From Lachnospiraceae bacterium (GTDB lineage: Bacteria; Bacillota; Clostridia; Lachnospirales; Lachnospiraceae), in NCBI GenBank assembly GCA_022799355.1, contig JAAWOG010000025.1, forward strand, positions 1-45,287: a DNA stretch of 45,287 bases, given 5' to 3'. This document shows, piece by piece, positions 17,482-26,830 of this stretch (its first letter is position 1; each line of letters starts with the position of its first letter). Made by a program: the position numbers and the translations under genes. The notes under the pieces are model-generated. The model saw only the letters and a list, made by a program, of their open reading frames with translations. It did not search any database and was not told the DNA's origin.

Positions 17482-18216
17482 GTGGCAGTTATTGTAAAAA
17501 TGGAACATGTTACGAAGCAGTTCGGCGGCCTGACGGCGGTGAATGATTTTTGCGGCGAAATAGAGGAAGGCTCCATTGTGGGGCTGATCGGTCCCAACGG
17601 CGCAGGCAAGACGACACTGTTTAATATGATAGCAAACTATTATCATCCCACCAGCGGCAGAATTTATTTTAAAGATAAGGATATCACCGCCGCAAAGACG
17701 GAGGATATGGCAAAAATGGGGCTGGCAAGGACATTCCAGGTGACAAAGCCCTTTGGCGATATGTCCGTTTTGCAGAATATTATGGTGGGAGGATTCCTGC
17801 ATATCAATAAAGCGGCCAAAGTGGAGGAGAAGGCGCGGAGAACGGCGGCGCTTGTGGGGATGGACTGTGATCTGGACATGAAAGCGGCAAGTACCACGAC
17901 GGTAGATAAAAAGAAGCTGGAAATTGCCAGGGCGCTTGCGGTGGAACCGAAGCTGATTTTGCTGGACGAGGTGATGGCGGGCTGCAATCCCCAGGAAAAA
18001 CTGGAACTGGTGGAAACCTGCCGCAAGGTCCGGGATGCGGGCGTGACGATTATTATCATCGAACACGATATCAAAACGATCATGTCGCTGTGCGATAAGA
18101 TCTATATCCTCCACCGCGGAGAAAAACTGGTGGAAGGGACACCGGAGGAAGTGGCGAACGACAAACGCGCGGTCAGCGCATATCTTGGGGAGGATTTTGA
18201 CAATGCTGAAAATTAA
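17482..18216 (+). CDS. livG: ABC transporter ATP-binding protein, LivG type
   Basis: A 244-residue cytoplasmic ATPase. Walker A is GPNGAGKTT (37-45) and Walker B is [15 protein letters not shown]. The start is GTG behind AAGGAG. The usual ABC signature (LSGGQ, or LPYGQ in LivG) is replaced by [15 protein letters not shown], and the residue after the Walker B Glu is Val in place of Pro. I recall a LivG subgroup with VDRKRLE and DEVMAGL, so this is probably a subgroup feature and not decay. It overlaps livF by 14 nt. Confidence 0.9.
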   Translation: MAVIVKMEHVTKQFGGLTAVNDFCGEIEEGSIVGLIGPNGAGKTTLFNMIANYYHPTSGRIYFKDKDITAAKTEDMAKMGLARTFQVTKPFGDMSVLQNIMVGGFLHINKAAKVEEKARRTAALVGMDCDLDMKAASTTTVDKKKLEIARALAVEPKLILLDEVMAGCNPQEKLELVETCRKVRDAGVTIIIIEHDIKTIMSLCDKIYILHRGEKLVEGTPEEVANDKRAVSAYLGEDFDNAEN

Positions 18217-18907
18217 CGAATTGCGAACCGGATATAACGGCGGCGAGATCGTCCACGGTATTTCCATGGAGGTGCCGGATAGAAAGATCGTGGCTATCGT
18301 AGGGGGCAACGGTGCGGGGAAAAGTACGCTGATTAAGGCGATCACCGGCCTGATACAGACGGCGGGCGGTACAGTGGAGTTTGACGGAGAAAAGCTGACC
18401 GGGCTTGCGCCGGATAAGATTATGCAGAAAGGCGTCTGCCTGGTGCCGGAGGGGCGGCAGTTGTTTCCGAATATGACCGTCGAGGAAAATATGGATATCG
18501 GTTCTTGTACAAAGGAGGCAAAGAAACACAGAAAAGAGAGTATGGAGGAGATGTTTGAGATTTTTCCGCGTCTTAAGGAAAGAAGGAGACAGCTTACCGG
18601 AACGCTCTCCGGCGGTGAACAGCAGATGGTAGCGACAGCCCGGGCGCTGATGGGAAGGCCGAAGCTTCTGATCATGGATGAACCCTCCTGGGGGCTTGCG
18701 CCGATTCTGGTAAATGAAATGTTTCAGACCATTGAGATGGTCAGGGACAGGGGAACGGCAGTTCTCATTGTGGAACAGAATGTGGGAAAGACGCTGGCTG
18801 CCTCCGACTGGGGTTATGTGATCGAAAACGGCGCCGTCGTGATGCAGGATGTGGGGAAGAAACTTTTGCAGGATGAAGGGCTGAAAAAGGCATACCTGGG
18901 AATATAA
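18203..18907 (+). CDS. livF: ABC transporter ATP-binding protein, LivF type
   Basis: A 234-residue second ATPase of the importer. Walker A is GGNGAGKS (about 34-41), the signature LSGGEQQM is intact, Walker B is LLIMDEPSWGLAP, and the H-loop lies in VLIVEQNV. The ATG at 18203 has GGGGAGG about 9 nt upstream and is preferred over an in-frame TTG at 18185. It completes the five-gene importer (receptor, two permeases, two ATPases). Confidence 0.92.
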   Translation: MLKINELRTGYNGGEIVHGISMEVPDRKIVAIVGGNGAGKSTLIKAITGLIQTAGGTVEFDGEKLTGLAPDKIMQKGVCLVPEGRQLFPNMTVEENMDIGSCTKEAKKHRKESMEEMFEIFPRLKERRRQLTGTLSGGEQQMVATARALMGRPKLLIMDEPSWGLAPILVNEMFQTIEMVRDRGTAVLIVEQNVGKTLAASDWGYVIENGAVVMQDVGKKLLQDEGLKKAYLGI

Positions 18908-18966
18908 ACAGGCGGCAGGGGCGGTTTTGAATGGGGATATGCAGTTGGAAAGAATGGAGGATGATG

Positions 18967-19344
18967 ATGTATCAGTTTTCAGCAGAGAGCGTAAAAGGCA
19001 GGGTGATCAACGAAGGTACTGTCCATGAGCGGCGGATCAAACTTTTTGCCTCCCCCGCCTCGAAGGTAAAAAGAGATGCCTACGGCTGCGGGATGGCACT
19101 GATCGATCCGGGGAAAATACATGAGGAGCATGCGCACCCGGACAGCGAGGAGTTGATTTTTGTGGTGCAGGGCACCGGGATCGGAACGGTGGGTGGTGAG
19201 GAACTTAGGATAAAGCCGGGGGATTTGATTGCCATAGAGAAGGGGGAGCCTCATACGTTTACCAATACCGGAAAGGAGCAGCTTTGGCTGTACTGGGTAT
19301 ATTCGCCCCCCGGGCCGGAAAAACGGTTTTTGGAACAGGAGTGA
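18967..19344 (+). CDS. Small single-domain cupin protein
   Basis: A 125-residue cupin. Motif 1 is HEEHAHPDSEELIFVVQGTG and motif 2 is GDLIAIEKGEPHTFTNTG, so metal-binding His and Glu are present. Three ATGs lie in a row (18961, 18964, 18967); the last is best spaced from GGAGG at 18956-18960. Such cupins act as sugar or keto-acid isomerases, lyases or ligand-binding proteins. Its place just before the transketolase genes suggests a role on a sugar-like intermediate, possibly a keto/aldo isomerisation. No firm function can be given. Confidence 0.8.
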   Translation: MYQFSAESVKGRVINEGTVHERRIKLFASPASKVKRDAYGCGMALIDPGKIHEEHAHPDSEELIFVVQGTGIGTVGGEELRIKPGDLIAIEKGEPHTFTNTGKEQLWLYWVYSPPGPEKRFLEQE

Positions 19345-19375
19345 TATAAAAGCAGTGAAGCAGGAGGGATTAAAA

Positions 19376-20233
19376 ATGCAAAACGTTGAAAAGATAAAAG
19401 AGATGAAGATCTTTTCCAGGCGGGTTCAGATGGAAGTGGTGAAGATGATCGCGGGGCTGGGGATCGGGCATCTGGGAGGCTCGCTGTCCGTTACGGATCT
19501 GCTTGCGGTACTTTACTGCGGCCGGATGAAATATGATCCGAAGAATCCGCAGTGGGAAGAGAGGGACCGGTTTATTTTGTCCAAAGGTCATGCCGGCCCG
19601 GCACTGTATGCCACGCTGGCACTGAAGGGATTTATGCCGGTGGAGGAGCTTGCCACGTTAAACAGACCGCATACGAAACTGCCGAGCCATGTTGACAGGA
19701 CAAAGACGCCGGGTGTTGATATGACCTGCGGCTCTCTCGGGCAGGGGGCGTCTGCGGCGGCGGGCATCGCCCTTGGCTTGCGGATGAACGGCAAAAGCAA
19801 TTATGTGTATGCCGCTTTCGGAGACGGGGAGATCAATGAAGGCCAGGTATGGGAGATGGCGCTTTTTGCAGGGCACAGAAAGCTCTCGAACCTGATCGGT
19901 TTTGTGGATTACAACAAACTGCAGTTGGACGGTCCTACGGATGAGATCTGTAAACTGGGGGATATCGCGAGGAAATTCGAGGAATTCGGCTGGTATGCCC
20001 AGAACGTGGACGGCCATGATGTGGCGGCGATCGATGAAGCCATCGGGAGGGCGAAAGGGCAGGATGAGAGGCCTTCCATGATCGTGCTGCATACGGTGAA
20101 GGGCAATGGCTGGAGCAGATCTGCCAATCAGGTCGGCAGCCACAGCAGAGGACTGAATGAGGAAGAACTGGCGGAAGCCCTTGGGGAGATGCAGGCGGCA
20201 ATCGATTCATATGAAAGCGGGGAAGGAGTTTAA
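19376..20233 (+). CDS. Transketolase, N-terminal (thiamine pyrophosphate-binding) subunit
   Basis: A 285-residue N-half of a split transketolase. Family marks are GHLGGSLSVTDLLAVLY, DRFILSKGHAGPALYA and the TPP/Mg motif GDGEINEGQVWEMALFAGH (GDG followed by N about 30 residues on, in VDYNK). The ATG at 19376 has AGGAGGG upstream and is preferred over a GTG at 19355. The C-subunit gene starts 1 nt after its stop region. Split transketolases are common in Clostridia and archaea, in pentose metabolism and in dedicated catabolic pathways such as the sulfoquinovose transketolase route. The operon context points to a dedicated substrate here. Confidence 0.92.
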   Translation: MQNVEKIKEMKIFSRRVQMEVVKMIAGLGIGHLGGSLSVTDLLAVLYCGRMKYDPKNPQWEERDRFILSKGHAGPALYATLALKGFMPVEELATLNRPHTKLPSHVDRTKTPGVDMTCGSLGQGASAAAGIALGLRMNGKSNYVYAAFGDGEINEGQVWEMALFAGHRKLSNLIGFVDYNKLQLDGPTDEICKLGDIARKFEEFGWYAQNVDGHDVAAIDEAIGRAKGQDERPSMIVLHTVKGNGWSRSANQVGSHSRGLNEEELAEALGEMQAAIDSYESGEGV

Positions 20234-20234
20234 T

Positions 20235-21197
20235 ATGTATAAATTAGTAGAAAAACCATATGATGATCCGGCGGAAATGCGGAAAGTGTTCTGTGATACG
20301 CTGATGGAGCTGGCAGAAAACAACAGGGAGATCATTGTACTGGACGCGGACCTGATGGGAGCCATGGGGACAAAGCCTTTCGGCAAAAAGTTTCCGGAAC
20401 AGACGGTTGACTGCGGCATTCAGGAGGCGAATATGGTCGGGGTTGCGGCAGGGCTATCCACGGTCGGGAAGATTCCGTTTGTACATACATTCGCGCCTTT
20501 TATCACCCGCCGCGCCTGTGACCAGGTTTTTGTGTCCGGGGCTTACGCGAAACTGAACATCAAACTGGTGGGTTCCGATCCCGGCATTACGGCGGCATTA
20601 AACGGCGGTACGCATATGCCCTTTGAGGATATGGGCATTATGAGAGGGATTCCTGAGATGACTGTTTTAGAACCAACGGATACGGTGATGCTGGCAGATA
20701 TAATCCGTCAGATATCAGCCGTGTACGGCATGCATTATATGAGGCTGGTACGGAAACAGTCCGTAAGGATCTATGAGGAGGGCTCCGCCTTTGAGATAGG
20801 CAGGGCGGTAACGCTCAGGGAAGGGAAGGATGTGACGATTATCGCTTCCGGTTATTGCGTGGCTGAGGCGCTGAAGGCGGCAGAAGAACTGAGTACGAAG
20901 GGGATCGGCGCGAGGGTGCTGGATATGTTTACCTGGAAACCTGTTGACGCGGAGGCGATCATACGGGCGGCGCGGGAGACGGGCGCCATTGTCACGGCGG
21001 AAAATCATAATGTCATAAACGGACTTGGCAGCGCAGTCGCGGAGGTTTTAGTGAAAAACAGCCCGGTTCCGGTGGAGATGGTCGGTGTACAGGATCAGTT
21101 TGGTGAAGTGGGACCGGTCGGCTATCTTGCGGAGCGGTTTGAACTGAGGGCGGAAGATATTGTGGCAGCCGTACAAAGGGTGCTGATGCGCAAGTAA
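20235..21197 (+). CDS. Transketolase, C-terminal subunit
   Basis: A 320-residue C-half with the pyrimidine-binding domain and the transketolase C-terminal domain. The catalytic Glu that activates TPP is in VDCGIQEANMVGVAAGLS. The phosphate/acceptor-side block GSDPGITAALNGGTHMPFEDM and the C-terminal domain (VTIIASGYCVAEALKAAEEL) are present. The ATG at 20235 has GGAAGGAG upstream, so an in-frame start at 20157 inside the N-subunit gene is rejected. Together with the N-subunit it would transfer a two-carbon unit from a ketose to an aldose phosphate. Confidence 0.92.
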   Translation: MYKLVEKPYDDPAEMRKVFCDTLMELAENNREIIVLDADLMGAMGTKPFGKKFPEQTVDCGIQEANMVGVAAGLSTVGKIPFVHTFAPFITRRACDQVFVSGAYAKLNIKLVGSDPGITAALNGGTHMPFEDMGIMRGIPEMTVLEPTDTVMLADIIRQISAVYGMHYMRLVRKQSVRIYEEGSAFEIGRAVTLREGKDVTIIASGYCVAEALKAAEELSTKGIGARVLDMFTWKPVDAEAIIRAARETGAIVTAENHNVINGLGSAVAEVLVKNSPVPVEMVGVQDQFGEVGPVGYLAERFELRAEDIVAAVQRVLMRK

Positions 21198-21257
21198 AAA
21201 AGAACAGATGTTATTAAATGAAAGAGTCTGAGAAAAAACAGGCGGATGGGAAGAGAA

Positions 21258-22286
21258 ATGAAAGCATTGGTTATTGAGCATCCGGATAAGATGCATATTG
21301 TTGAAAGAGAAATACCGACGATCAGGGAAGGCGAAGCGCTGATCAGGGTACGGTATATCGGGATATGCGGAACGGATATACACGTTCTGCACGGGCATCA
21401 TCCCACAGCCACATTTCCCAGAATCCCCGGGCATGAGTTCGTCGGGGAGCTGGTGGATATAAAAGGGGACGGCAGCGAGCGGTTTAAAAGAGGCGATCAG
21501 GTGGCGGCACAGGAACTTATCACCTGCGGTGTTTGCGACGCCTGCGCGAAAGGAGAGGACAATGCCTGCACCGGCCTGCGGATTATAGGCGTCCATGCGG
21601 ACGGCGGATTTGCGGAATATGTAAAGGTTAAGACGAGGAAACTGTTTCGGATACCTGAGGGTGTTGACTTAAAGCGGGCAGCGCTGATTGAGCCTTTGGC
21701 GGTGGCGGTGCATGATGTCCGTATGAGCGGCATGCAGGTAGGAGAAAATGTTCTGGTGATCGGAGGCGGTCCTATCGGGCTGTTAATCGGTCTGGTGGCG
21801 CAAAGAGGCGGCGCGGGAAAGGTAGTGGTTTCCGAAGTGGTTCAGAGCAGGAGGAAGCTGGCGGAGGAGTTCGGGTTCCTTGCGCTCAATCCGCTGGAGA
21901 AGGATTTTGAGGAAAAGCTTCTTTCGGTAAACGGCGGAAAGCCGTATGATGTGGGATTTGAGGCGGCAGGTGTTCCGGGAGCCATTACGACGCTTGTGGA
22001 TTACATAAAAAACACGGGAACGATCGTACAGATCGCCATGACAAAGGGCCCCTATCCGGTGGATACGGGAAAGATATTCGCCAAGGAACTGAAGATTCAG
22101 GGCGTGCGTATCCATAATCAGTATAATTTCGGCGGCGCCGTGAATATGGTAGTGGACGGCGGGCTCGATGATCGTCTGGACAAGCTGATCAGCAGGGTGT
22201 TTGACTTTGAGAAAGTGACGGAAGCGTTTGAGTATGCGGAAAAGTGTAAGGATGCGTTTAAGGTACTTGTGAAAGTAGGAAATTAA
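21258..22286 (+). CDS. Zinc-dependent medium-chain alcohol dehydrogenase (third)
   Basis: A 342-residue enzyme of the same superfamily as the first two genes of the run but of a different branch, closer to L-threonine/galactitol/2,3-butanediol-type dehydrogenases. It has IGICGTDIHVLHG with GHEFVG, a structural zinc cluster CGVCDACAKGEDNAC, and the Rossmann motif GGGPIGLL. ATG 21258 is preferred over 21246 because GGGAAGAG lies before it. With three dehydrogenases, the substrate probably carries several hydroxyls, or it needs oxidation before and reduction after the transketolase step. Confidence 0.88.
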   Translation: MKALVIEHPDKMHIVEREIPTIREGEALIRVRYIGICGTDIHVLHGHHPTATFPRIPGHEFVGELVDIKGDGSERFKRGDQVAAQELITCGVCDACAKGEDNACTGLRIIGVHADGGFAEYVKVKTRKLFRIPEGVDLKRAALIEPLAVAVHDVRMSGMQVGENVLVIGGGPIGLLIGLVAQRGGAGKVVVSEVVQSRRKLAEEFGFLALNPLEKDFEEKLLSVNGGKPYDVGFEAAGVPGAITTLVDYIKNTGTIVQIAMTKGPYPVDTGKIFAKELKIQGVRIHNQYNFGGAVNMVVDGGLDDRLDKLISRVFDFEKVTEAFEYAEKCKDAFKVLVKVGN

Positions 22287-22335
22287 GCAAAGATGGAGAT
22301 TTGTGCAGCAAAACAGCACGGAAATGAGGAGAAAT

Positions 22336-22740
22336 ATGAATTTACTGGCACATGAAAAAACAATGTTTAAAAAGCAGATGCCGGGCAGAACGGTGACCTG
22401 GGTACAGACACCGGAAACCACGGGAGGACAGTACACTTCCGTCTGTGTGACGGAATATGAGCCGGGGGCAAGGGCAAAACCGGCCCACGCCCATGATAAT
22501 GGGGAAGAAACGATCTATGTTGTTTCGGGAGAAGGGAAAGCGAAAGTCGGAGACGGGGTATATGATTTAAAACAGGGTTCCGTACTGCTGTTTCCCCAGG
22601 GGATTCCCCATATGGTCTGGAATACGGGAAGCGGGACGCTGAAACTGGCATGTTTTTATGCGCCTCAGCTATCAGCCATTGAATATACGTTTTATGAAGA
22701 TTTTGACTTTGATGAATTTAAGGGACAGGAGGATGGGTAA
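22336..22740 (+). CDS. Second small cupin protein
   Basis: A 134-residue single cupin. Motif 1 is KPAHAHDNGEETIYVVSGEG and motif 2 is GSVLLFPQGIPHMVWNTG, with metal ligands HxH, E and H visible. The start follows GAGGAG. It is different in sequence from the cupin at 18967 but similar in layout. It lies directly before the 4-hydroxybutyrate genes (2-nt gap to the next start) and could act on the transketolase product or bind a pathway metabolite. No function is assigned. Confidence 0.8.
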   Translation: MNLLAHEKTMFKKQMPGRTVTWVQTPETTGGQYTSVCVTEYEPGARAKPAHAHDNGEETIYVVSGEGKAKVGDGVYDLKQGSVLLFPQGIPHMVWNTGSGTLKLACFYAPQLSAIEYTFYEDFDFDEFKGQEDG

Positions 22741-22742
22741 AG

Positions 22743-23879
22743 ATGAAACAGATGATGATCAGACCGGAGATTCAGTCATATGGTACTTTTCAGGCATTTG
22801 CAGAAGAGTATGCGTTGGATGAGAACGACGTTATTTTGACAAATGAATATATTTATCATCCGATTATGGCGAAAGAGCATCTGAAGTGCCATGTGATCTA
22901 TCAGGAAAAATACGGGGCAGGAGAGCCTACGGACAGTATGGCGGAGGCGATCTTACGGGAAGTGAAAAAGTATCGGGCGAGAAGGATTATCGCTGTGGGA
23001 GGCGGTACGATCATTGATATTGCTAAGGTACTTGTCCCGGAAGGCGCGGAAGGCATAGATGAGATGTATGATAAGATGGCTTCCCTGAAAAAGGGAAAGC
23101 AGCTTATTATCCTGCCGACGACCTGCGGTACGGGAAGTGAAGTGACAAACATTGCAGTCTTGAACAGGACAAAGCTGGGAACAAAGCAAGGGATGGTGTC
23201 ACCGGCGATGTTCGCGGACCGGGCGGTGCTGATTCCGGAATTTCTTAAAGGGCTCTCCTATAAAGTGTTTGCGACCAGCTCTATCGATGCGCTGGTCCAT
23301 GCCGTGGAATCTTATCTGAATCCCGCAGCCACCGTATTTTCCATGATGTATTCCGTCAGGGCGATCGAGATGATTCTGGCGGGGTACTGCAGGATCGCGA
23401 AGGAGGGGCAGGAGGCATGGAAAAAGGATGCGGAGGCTTATCTGACGGCGAGCTGTATGGCGGGCATCGCCTTTTCCAATAACGGCTGCGGCACCGTTCA
23501 CGCGATGGCTTATGCCATTGGCGGAAAATACCATGTGCCCCACGGAGAGAGCAATTATCAGTATTTTGTTCCGGTTTTAAGGCTGTATGAGGAGAAGGCG
23601 CCGGGAGGCAGGCTGGAGGAACTGAAGGTTCTTTTGAAAAGGTGTATGGCAGCAGGCGGGTTTGCCGCCGAAGAGGATGACAAAAGCGCTGTTGTCCTGC
23701 TGGGGGAACTGTTAAATCAGGTGCTTCCCGCAAAGAAAATGCGTGAGTACGGTGTAGTGCAGGAGGATATTGCTCCTTTTGCGCAAAGTACGGTGGACTA
23801 TCAGCAGAGACTGCTGAAAAACAGTTATATTCCCCTTGGGAAAGAGGAGATTCAGGCTGTTTATCAGAGCTGCCTTTGA
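22743..23879 (+). CDS. 4hbD: 4-hydroxybutyrate dehydrogenase (iron-type alcohol dehydrogenase)
   Basis: A 378-residue group III (iron-dependent) alcohol dehydrogenase. It reads like clostridial 4-hydroxybutyrate dehydrogenase: DVILTNEYIYHPIM near residue 30, YQEKYGAGEPTD, the cofactor loop AVGGGTIIDIAKVL, LPTTCGTGSEVTNIAV, and the metal-ligand His residues in SSIDALVHAVESYL, GTVHAMAYAIGG and YHVPHGESN. It interconverts succinate semialdehyde and 4-hydroxybutyrate with NAD(H). Its two downstream neighbours carry out the next two steps, which strongly supports the call. Confidence 0.88.
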   Translation: MKQMMIRPEIQSYGTFQAFAEEYALDENDVILTNEYIYHPIMAKEHLKCHVIYQEKYGAGEPTDSMAEAILREVKKYRARRIIAVGGGTIIDIAKVLVPEGAEGIDEMYDKMASLKKGKQLIILPTTCGTGSEVTNIAVLNRTKLGTKQGMVSPAMFADRAVLIPEFLKGLSYKVFATSSIDALVHAVESYLNPAATVFSMMYSVRAIEMILAGYCRIAKEGQEAWKKDAEAYLTASCMAGIAFSNNGCGTVHAMAYAIGGKYHVPHGESNYQYFVPVLRLYEEKAPGGRLEELKVLLKRCMAAGGFAAEEDDKSAVVLLGELLNQVLPAKKMREYGVVQEDIAPFAQSTVDYQQRLLKNSYIPLGKEEIQAVYQSCL

Positions 23880-23966
23880 GTGCGGACAGCAGGGCGGCGG
23901 AATTTGGGAAGATAAAATACGGCAAAACAGAGTATAACGGATCAGTTGAATAAGGAGGCTAAGGCT

Positions 23967-25418
23967 ATGGCAATGATGACAGGTGAGCAGTATGTTGAGA
24001 GCATGCGGGCGATGAAATTGAAGGTGTATATGTTTGGTAAAAAAATTGAAAATCCCGTGGACGATCCGATCCTTCGCCCATCTTTAAATTCGGTGAAGGC
24101 AACCTATGATCTGGCACAGAATCCGGAGTATGAGGATCTGATGACGGCAACCTCTATTTTTACGGGGGAAAAGATCAATCGTTTTTTACATATTCATCAG
24201 AGCACGGAGGATCTGATGAATAAAGTGAAAATGCAGCGCCTCTGCGGGCAGCAGACGGCGGCATGTTTCCAGAGATGCGTGGGCATGGACGCGTTTAACG
24301 CCGTTTACAGCACAACGTATGAGGTAGATAAGAAATACGGAACTTCCTACTTTGAGAATTTTAAAAAGTTTGCCACATACTGTCAGGAGAAGGATTTTAC
24401 GGTGGACGGCGCCATGACGGATCCCAAGGGAGACAGGGGGCTTGCGCCCCACGCCCAGGCAGATCCCGATATGTATCTCCATGTGGTGGAGAGAAGAAAG
24501 GACGGTATCGTTGTCCGGGGGGCAAAGGCACACCAGACAGGCATTATCAACTCCCAGGAGGTCCTTGTTATGCCCACCGTTTCCATGGGACCGGAGGATA
24601 AGGATTATGCGGTTGCGTTCGCGGTTCCGACGGATGCGGAAGGGATCAGCATGATTATCGGAAGACAGTCCTGCGATACGAGGAAACTGGAAGGGACCGA
24701 ACTGGATGTGGGAAACAGCGAGTTTGGCGGTGTGGAGGCTCTTGTGATTTTTGACGATGTGTTTGTGCCCAATGACAGGATCTTTTTAAATGGCGAGGAT
24801 GAGTTTGCGGGGATGCTGGTGGAGCGTTTTGCGGGATATCACAGACAGAGCTATGGCGGCTGCAAAGTGGGTGTGGGCGATGTTCTGATCGGCGCTTCGG
24901 CTTTGGCGGCGGAGTATAATGGCGTTGCGAAGGCGTCCCATATCAAGGACAAGCTGATTGAGATGATGCATCTGAATGAAACATTATACTGCTGCGGTAT
25001 TGCCTGCTCCGCGGAGGGGAATAAAACACAGTCCGGTAATTATATGATAGGTCTGCTGCTTGCGAATGTATGTAAACAGAATGTCACAAGGTTCCCTTAT
25101 GAGATCGCGAGGCTGGCGGAAGATATTGCCGGCGGTATTATGGTAACGGCTCCTTCCGAGGCGGACCTGAGAGGAGAAGAGACCGGTAAGTGGGTGCGGA
25201 AATATCTTGCCGGTGCATCCGATGTACCTGTTGAAAACAGGATACGCATCCTCCGTCTGATTGAAAACCTTTGTCTTGGCACGGCGGCGGTAGGGTACCG
25301 CACGGAGTCCATGCACGGGGCGGGGAGTCCCCAGGCGCAAAGAATCATGATCTCCCGGCAGGGGAATCTGCCGTTTAAGAAGGAGATGGCGAAGAAAATT
25401 GCGAAGATCAGGGAGTGA
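23967..25418 (+). CDS. abfD: 4-hydroxybutyryl-CoA dehydratase / vinylacetyl-CoA delta-isomerase
   Basis: A 483-residue [4Fe-4S]- and FAD-containing dehydratase converting 4-hydroxybutyryl-CoA to crotonyl-CoA. The ligand residues known from the Clostridium aminobutyricum enzyme (Cys99, Cys103, His292, Cys299) are found here as C100 and C104 (in CFQRC) and H292 and C299 (in GYHRQSYGGC). Long blocks match the family, such as GAMTDPKGDRGLAP and GAKAHQTG. The ATG at 23967 has AAGGAGG 8 nt upstream; an in-frame TTG at 23946 is rejected. The enzyme is oxygen-sensitive, so an anaerobic host is expected. The Fe-S helper-like gene at the end of the run may serve it. Confidence 0.95.
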   Translation: MAMMTGEQYVESMRAMKLKVYMFGKKIENPVDDPILRPSLNSVKATYDLAQNPEYEDLMTATSIFTGEKINRFLHIHQSTEDLMNKVKMQRLCGQQTAACFQRCVGMDAFNAVYSTTYEVDKKYGTSYFENFKKFATYCQEKDFTVDGAMTDPKGDRGLAPHAQADPDMYLHVVERRKDGIVVRGAKAHQTGIINSQEVLVMPTVSMGPEDKDYAVAFAVPTDAEGISMIIGRQSCDTRKLEGTELDVGNSEFGGVEALVIFDDVFVPNDRIFLNGEDEFAGMLVERFAGYHRQSYGGCKVGVGDVLIGASALAAEYNGVAKASHIKDKLIEMMHLNETLYCCGIACSAEGNKTQSGNYMIGLLLANVCKQNVTRFPYEIARLAEDIAGGIMVTAPSEADLRGEETGKWVRKYLAGASDVPVENRIRILRLIENLCLGTAAVGYRTESMHGAGSPQAQRIMISRQGNLPFKKEMAKKIAKIRE

Positions 25419-25462
25419 CCGGCGGCAGGTGCTGACGAAATGACATAGGAGGTCAGGTTTGT

Positions 25463-26767
25463 ATGGAATGGGAAAAAATTTATCAAGATCGGAGCATGAG
25501 CGCCAGGGAAGCGATCAGGCTGATTCAAAATGGAGACCGGGTTGTGATCGGACATGCGGCGGGTGTGCCGCTGGCGATTACGGATGTGATGGCGGAGCAT
25601 AAAGAAGATTACAGGGATGTGGAGATTATGCAGATGGTTTCAATGGGGAATGCGAAATTTGCCGAACCCGGAACGGAGGGACATTTCCACTTAAATTCCA
25701 TGTTTCTCGGCGCCCATTCAAGGCAGGCGGTAAAAGAAGGGCGGGGTGACTTTACACCCTGCTGCTTCTCGGAAATTCCGGGGCTGTTTCGGGATTATCT
25801 TCCGGTGGATGTTGCGATTATCATCGTGACGCCGCCGGATAAAGACGGCTATTGCAGCTGCGGTATTTCCGTGGACTATACACTGCCCGCGGCCAGATGC
25901 GCAAAGAGGGTTATCGCGCAGGTAAATCCCAGGATGCCGCGGACGCATGGCGATACGTTTCTCCATGTGTCGGAGATCGACGCTTTTGTGGAAATAGAAG
26001 AACCCATTTTGGAACTTGCTATCCCGAAGATCGGGGAAGTGGAAAGGGCTATCGGTGAGAACTGTGCAAAACTGGTCCATGACGGCGATACGCTGCAGCT
26101 CGGCATCGGGGGCATTCCGGATGCGGTGCTCCTGTTTCTGAAAGGGAAGAAAGATCTGGGCATTCATTCGGAAATGATTTCTGACGGTGTTGTGGAGCTG
26201 ATCGAGGCAGGTGTCATTACCAATAAAAGAAAGACGCTACACCCCGGCAAAACGGTAGTAACTTTCCTGATGGGAACAAAGAGGCTCTATGATTACGCGG
26301 ATGATAATCCTTCCATATATATGTGCGGTGTTGATTATGTGAATGATCCTTTTGTCATAGCCGGGAACGATAATCTTATTTCCATCAATTCCTGTATTCA
26401 GGTGGATCTTCAGGGGCAGGTGGCCGCCGAGAGTGCAGGGCTCTCTCAGATCTCGGGCATAGGCGGACAGACGGACTTTGTCAGAGGCGCAAGGCGCAGC
26501 AAAGGAGGGAAATCCATTATGGCGATCGCTTCCACGGCAAAAAAGGGAACGGTTTCCAAAATTGTTCCTTTTCTGGATGAAGGGGCGGCGGTCAGCACAT
26601 CGAGGACGGACGTGGATTATGTCGTGACGGAATTCGGTATCGCCGCGCTGCGCGGGAAATCGCTGAAACAGCGCGCGGCCGCGCTGATCAGAATTGCTCA
26701 TCCTGATTTTCGTAAAGGGCTGCGGGAGGAATATGAAAAAAGGTTTCACTGCAAATTTGAGGGATGA
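25463..26767 (+). CDS. abfT: 4-hydroxybutyrate CoA-transferase
   Basis: A 434-residue class I CoA-transferase of the acetyl-CoA hydrolase/transferase family. It moves CoA from acetyl-CoA (or butyryl-CoA) to 4-hydroxybutyrate. The catalytic Glu is E237 in GIHSEMISDGVVEL (Glu238 in the C. aminobutyricum enzyme). Further family blocks are LQLGIGGIPDAVL, GGQTDFVRGA and YGIA-type EFGIAALRGKSL near the C-terminus. AGGAGGT precedes the start. The gene follows the dehydratase by 44 nt, so dehydrogenase, dehydratase and CoA-transferase form a complete module from succinate semialdehyde to crotonyl-CoA. Confidence 0.94.
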   Translation: MEWEKIYQDRSMSAREAIRLIQNGDRVVIGHAAGVPLAITDVMAEHKEDYRDVEIMQMVSMGNAKFAEPGTEGHFHLNSMFLGAHSRQAVKEGRGDFTPCCFSEIPGLFRDYLPVDVAIIIVTPPDKDGYCSCGISVDYTLPAARCAKRVIAQVNPRMPRTHGDTFLHVSEIDAFVEIEEPILELAIPKIGEVERAIGENCAKLVHDGDTLQLGIGGIPDAVLLFLKGKKDLGIHSEMISDGVVELIEAGVITNKRKTLHPGKTVVTFLMGTKRLYDYADDNPSIYMCGVDYVNDPFVIAGNDNLISINSCIQVDLQGQVAAESAGLSQISGIGGQTDFVRGARRSKGGKSIMAIASTAKKGTVSKIVPFLDEGAAVSTSRTDVDYVVTEFGIAALRGKSLKQRAAALIRIAHPDFRKGLREEYEKRFHCKFEG

Positions 26768-26830
26768 ACGCCGGTCCGTTTTTTGAGAAAAAGGACGGGG
26801 GAAATACCGGAAGCAAAAGAAAGGGATATC

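Noticed and set aside
17341-18675. Minus-strand open frame of over 440 codons opposite livG and livF
   Set aside because: Shadow of two clear ABC ATPase genes; no start signal and no recognisable domain.
19376-21197. Acetoin or pyruvate dehydrogenase E1 alpha/beta pair
   Set aside because: The GHAGPALYA, RPHTKLPSHVDR and C-subunit blocks are those of split transketolase; no E2/E3 lipoyl genes are nearby.
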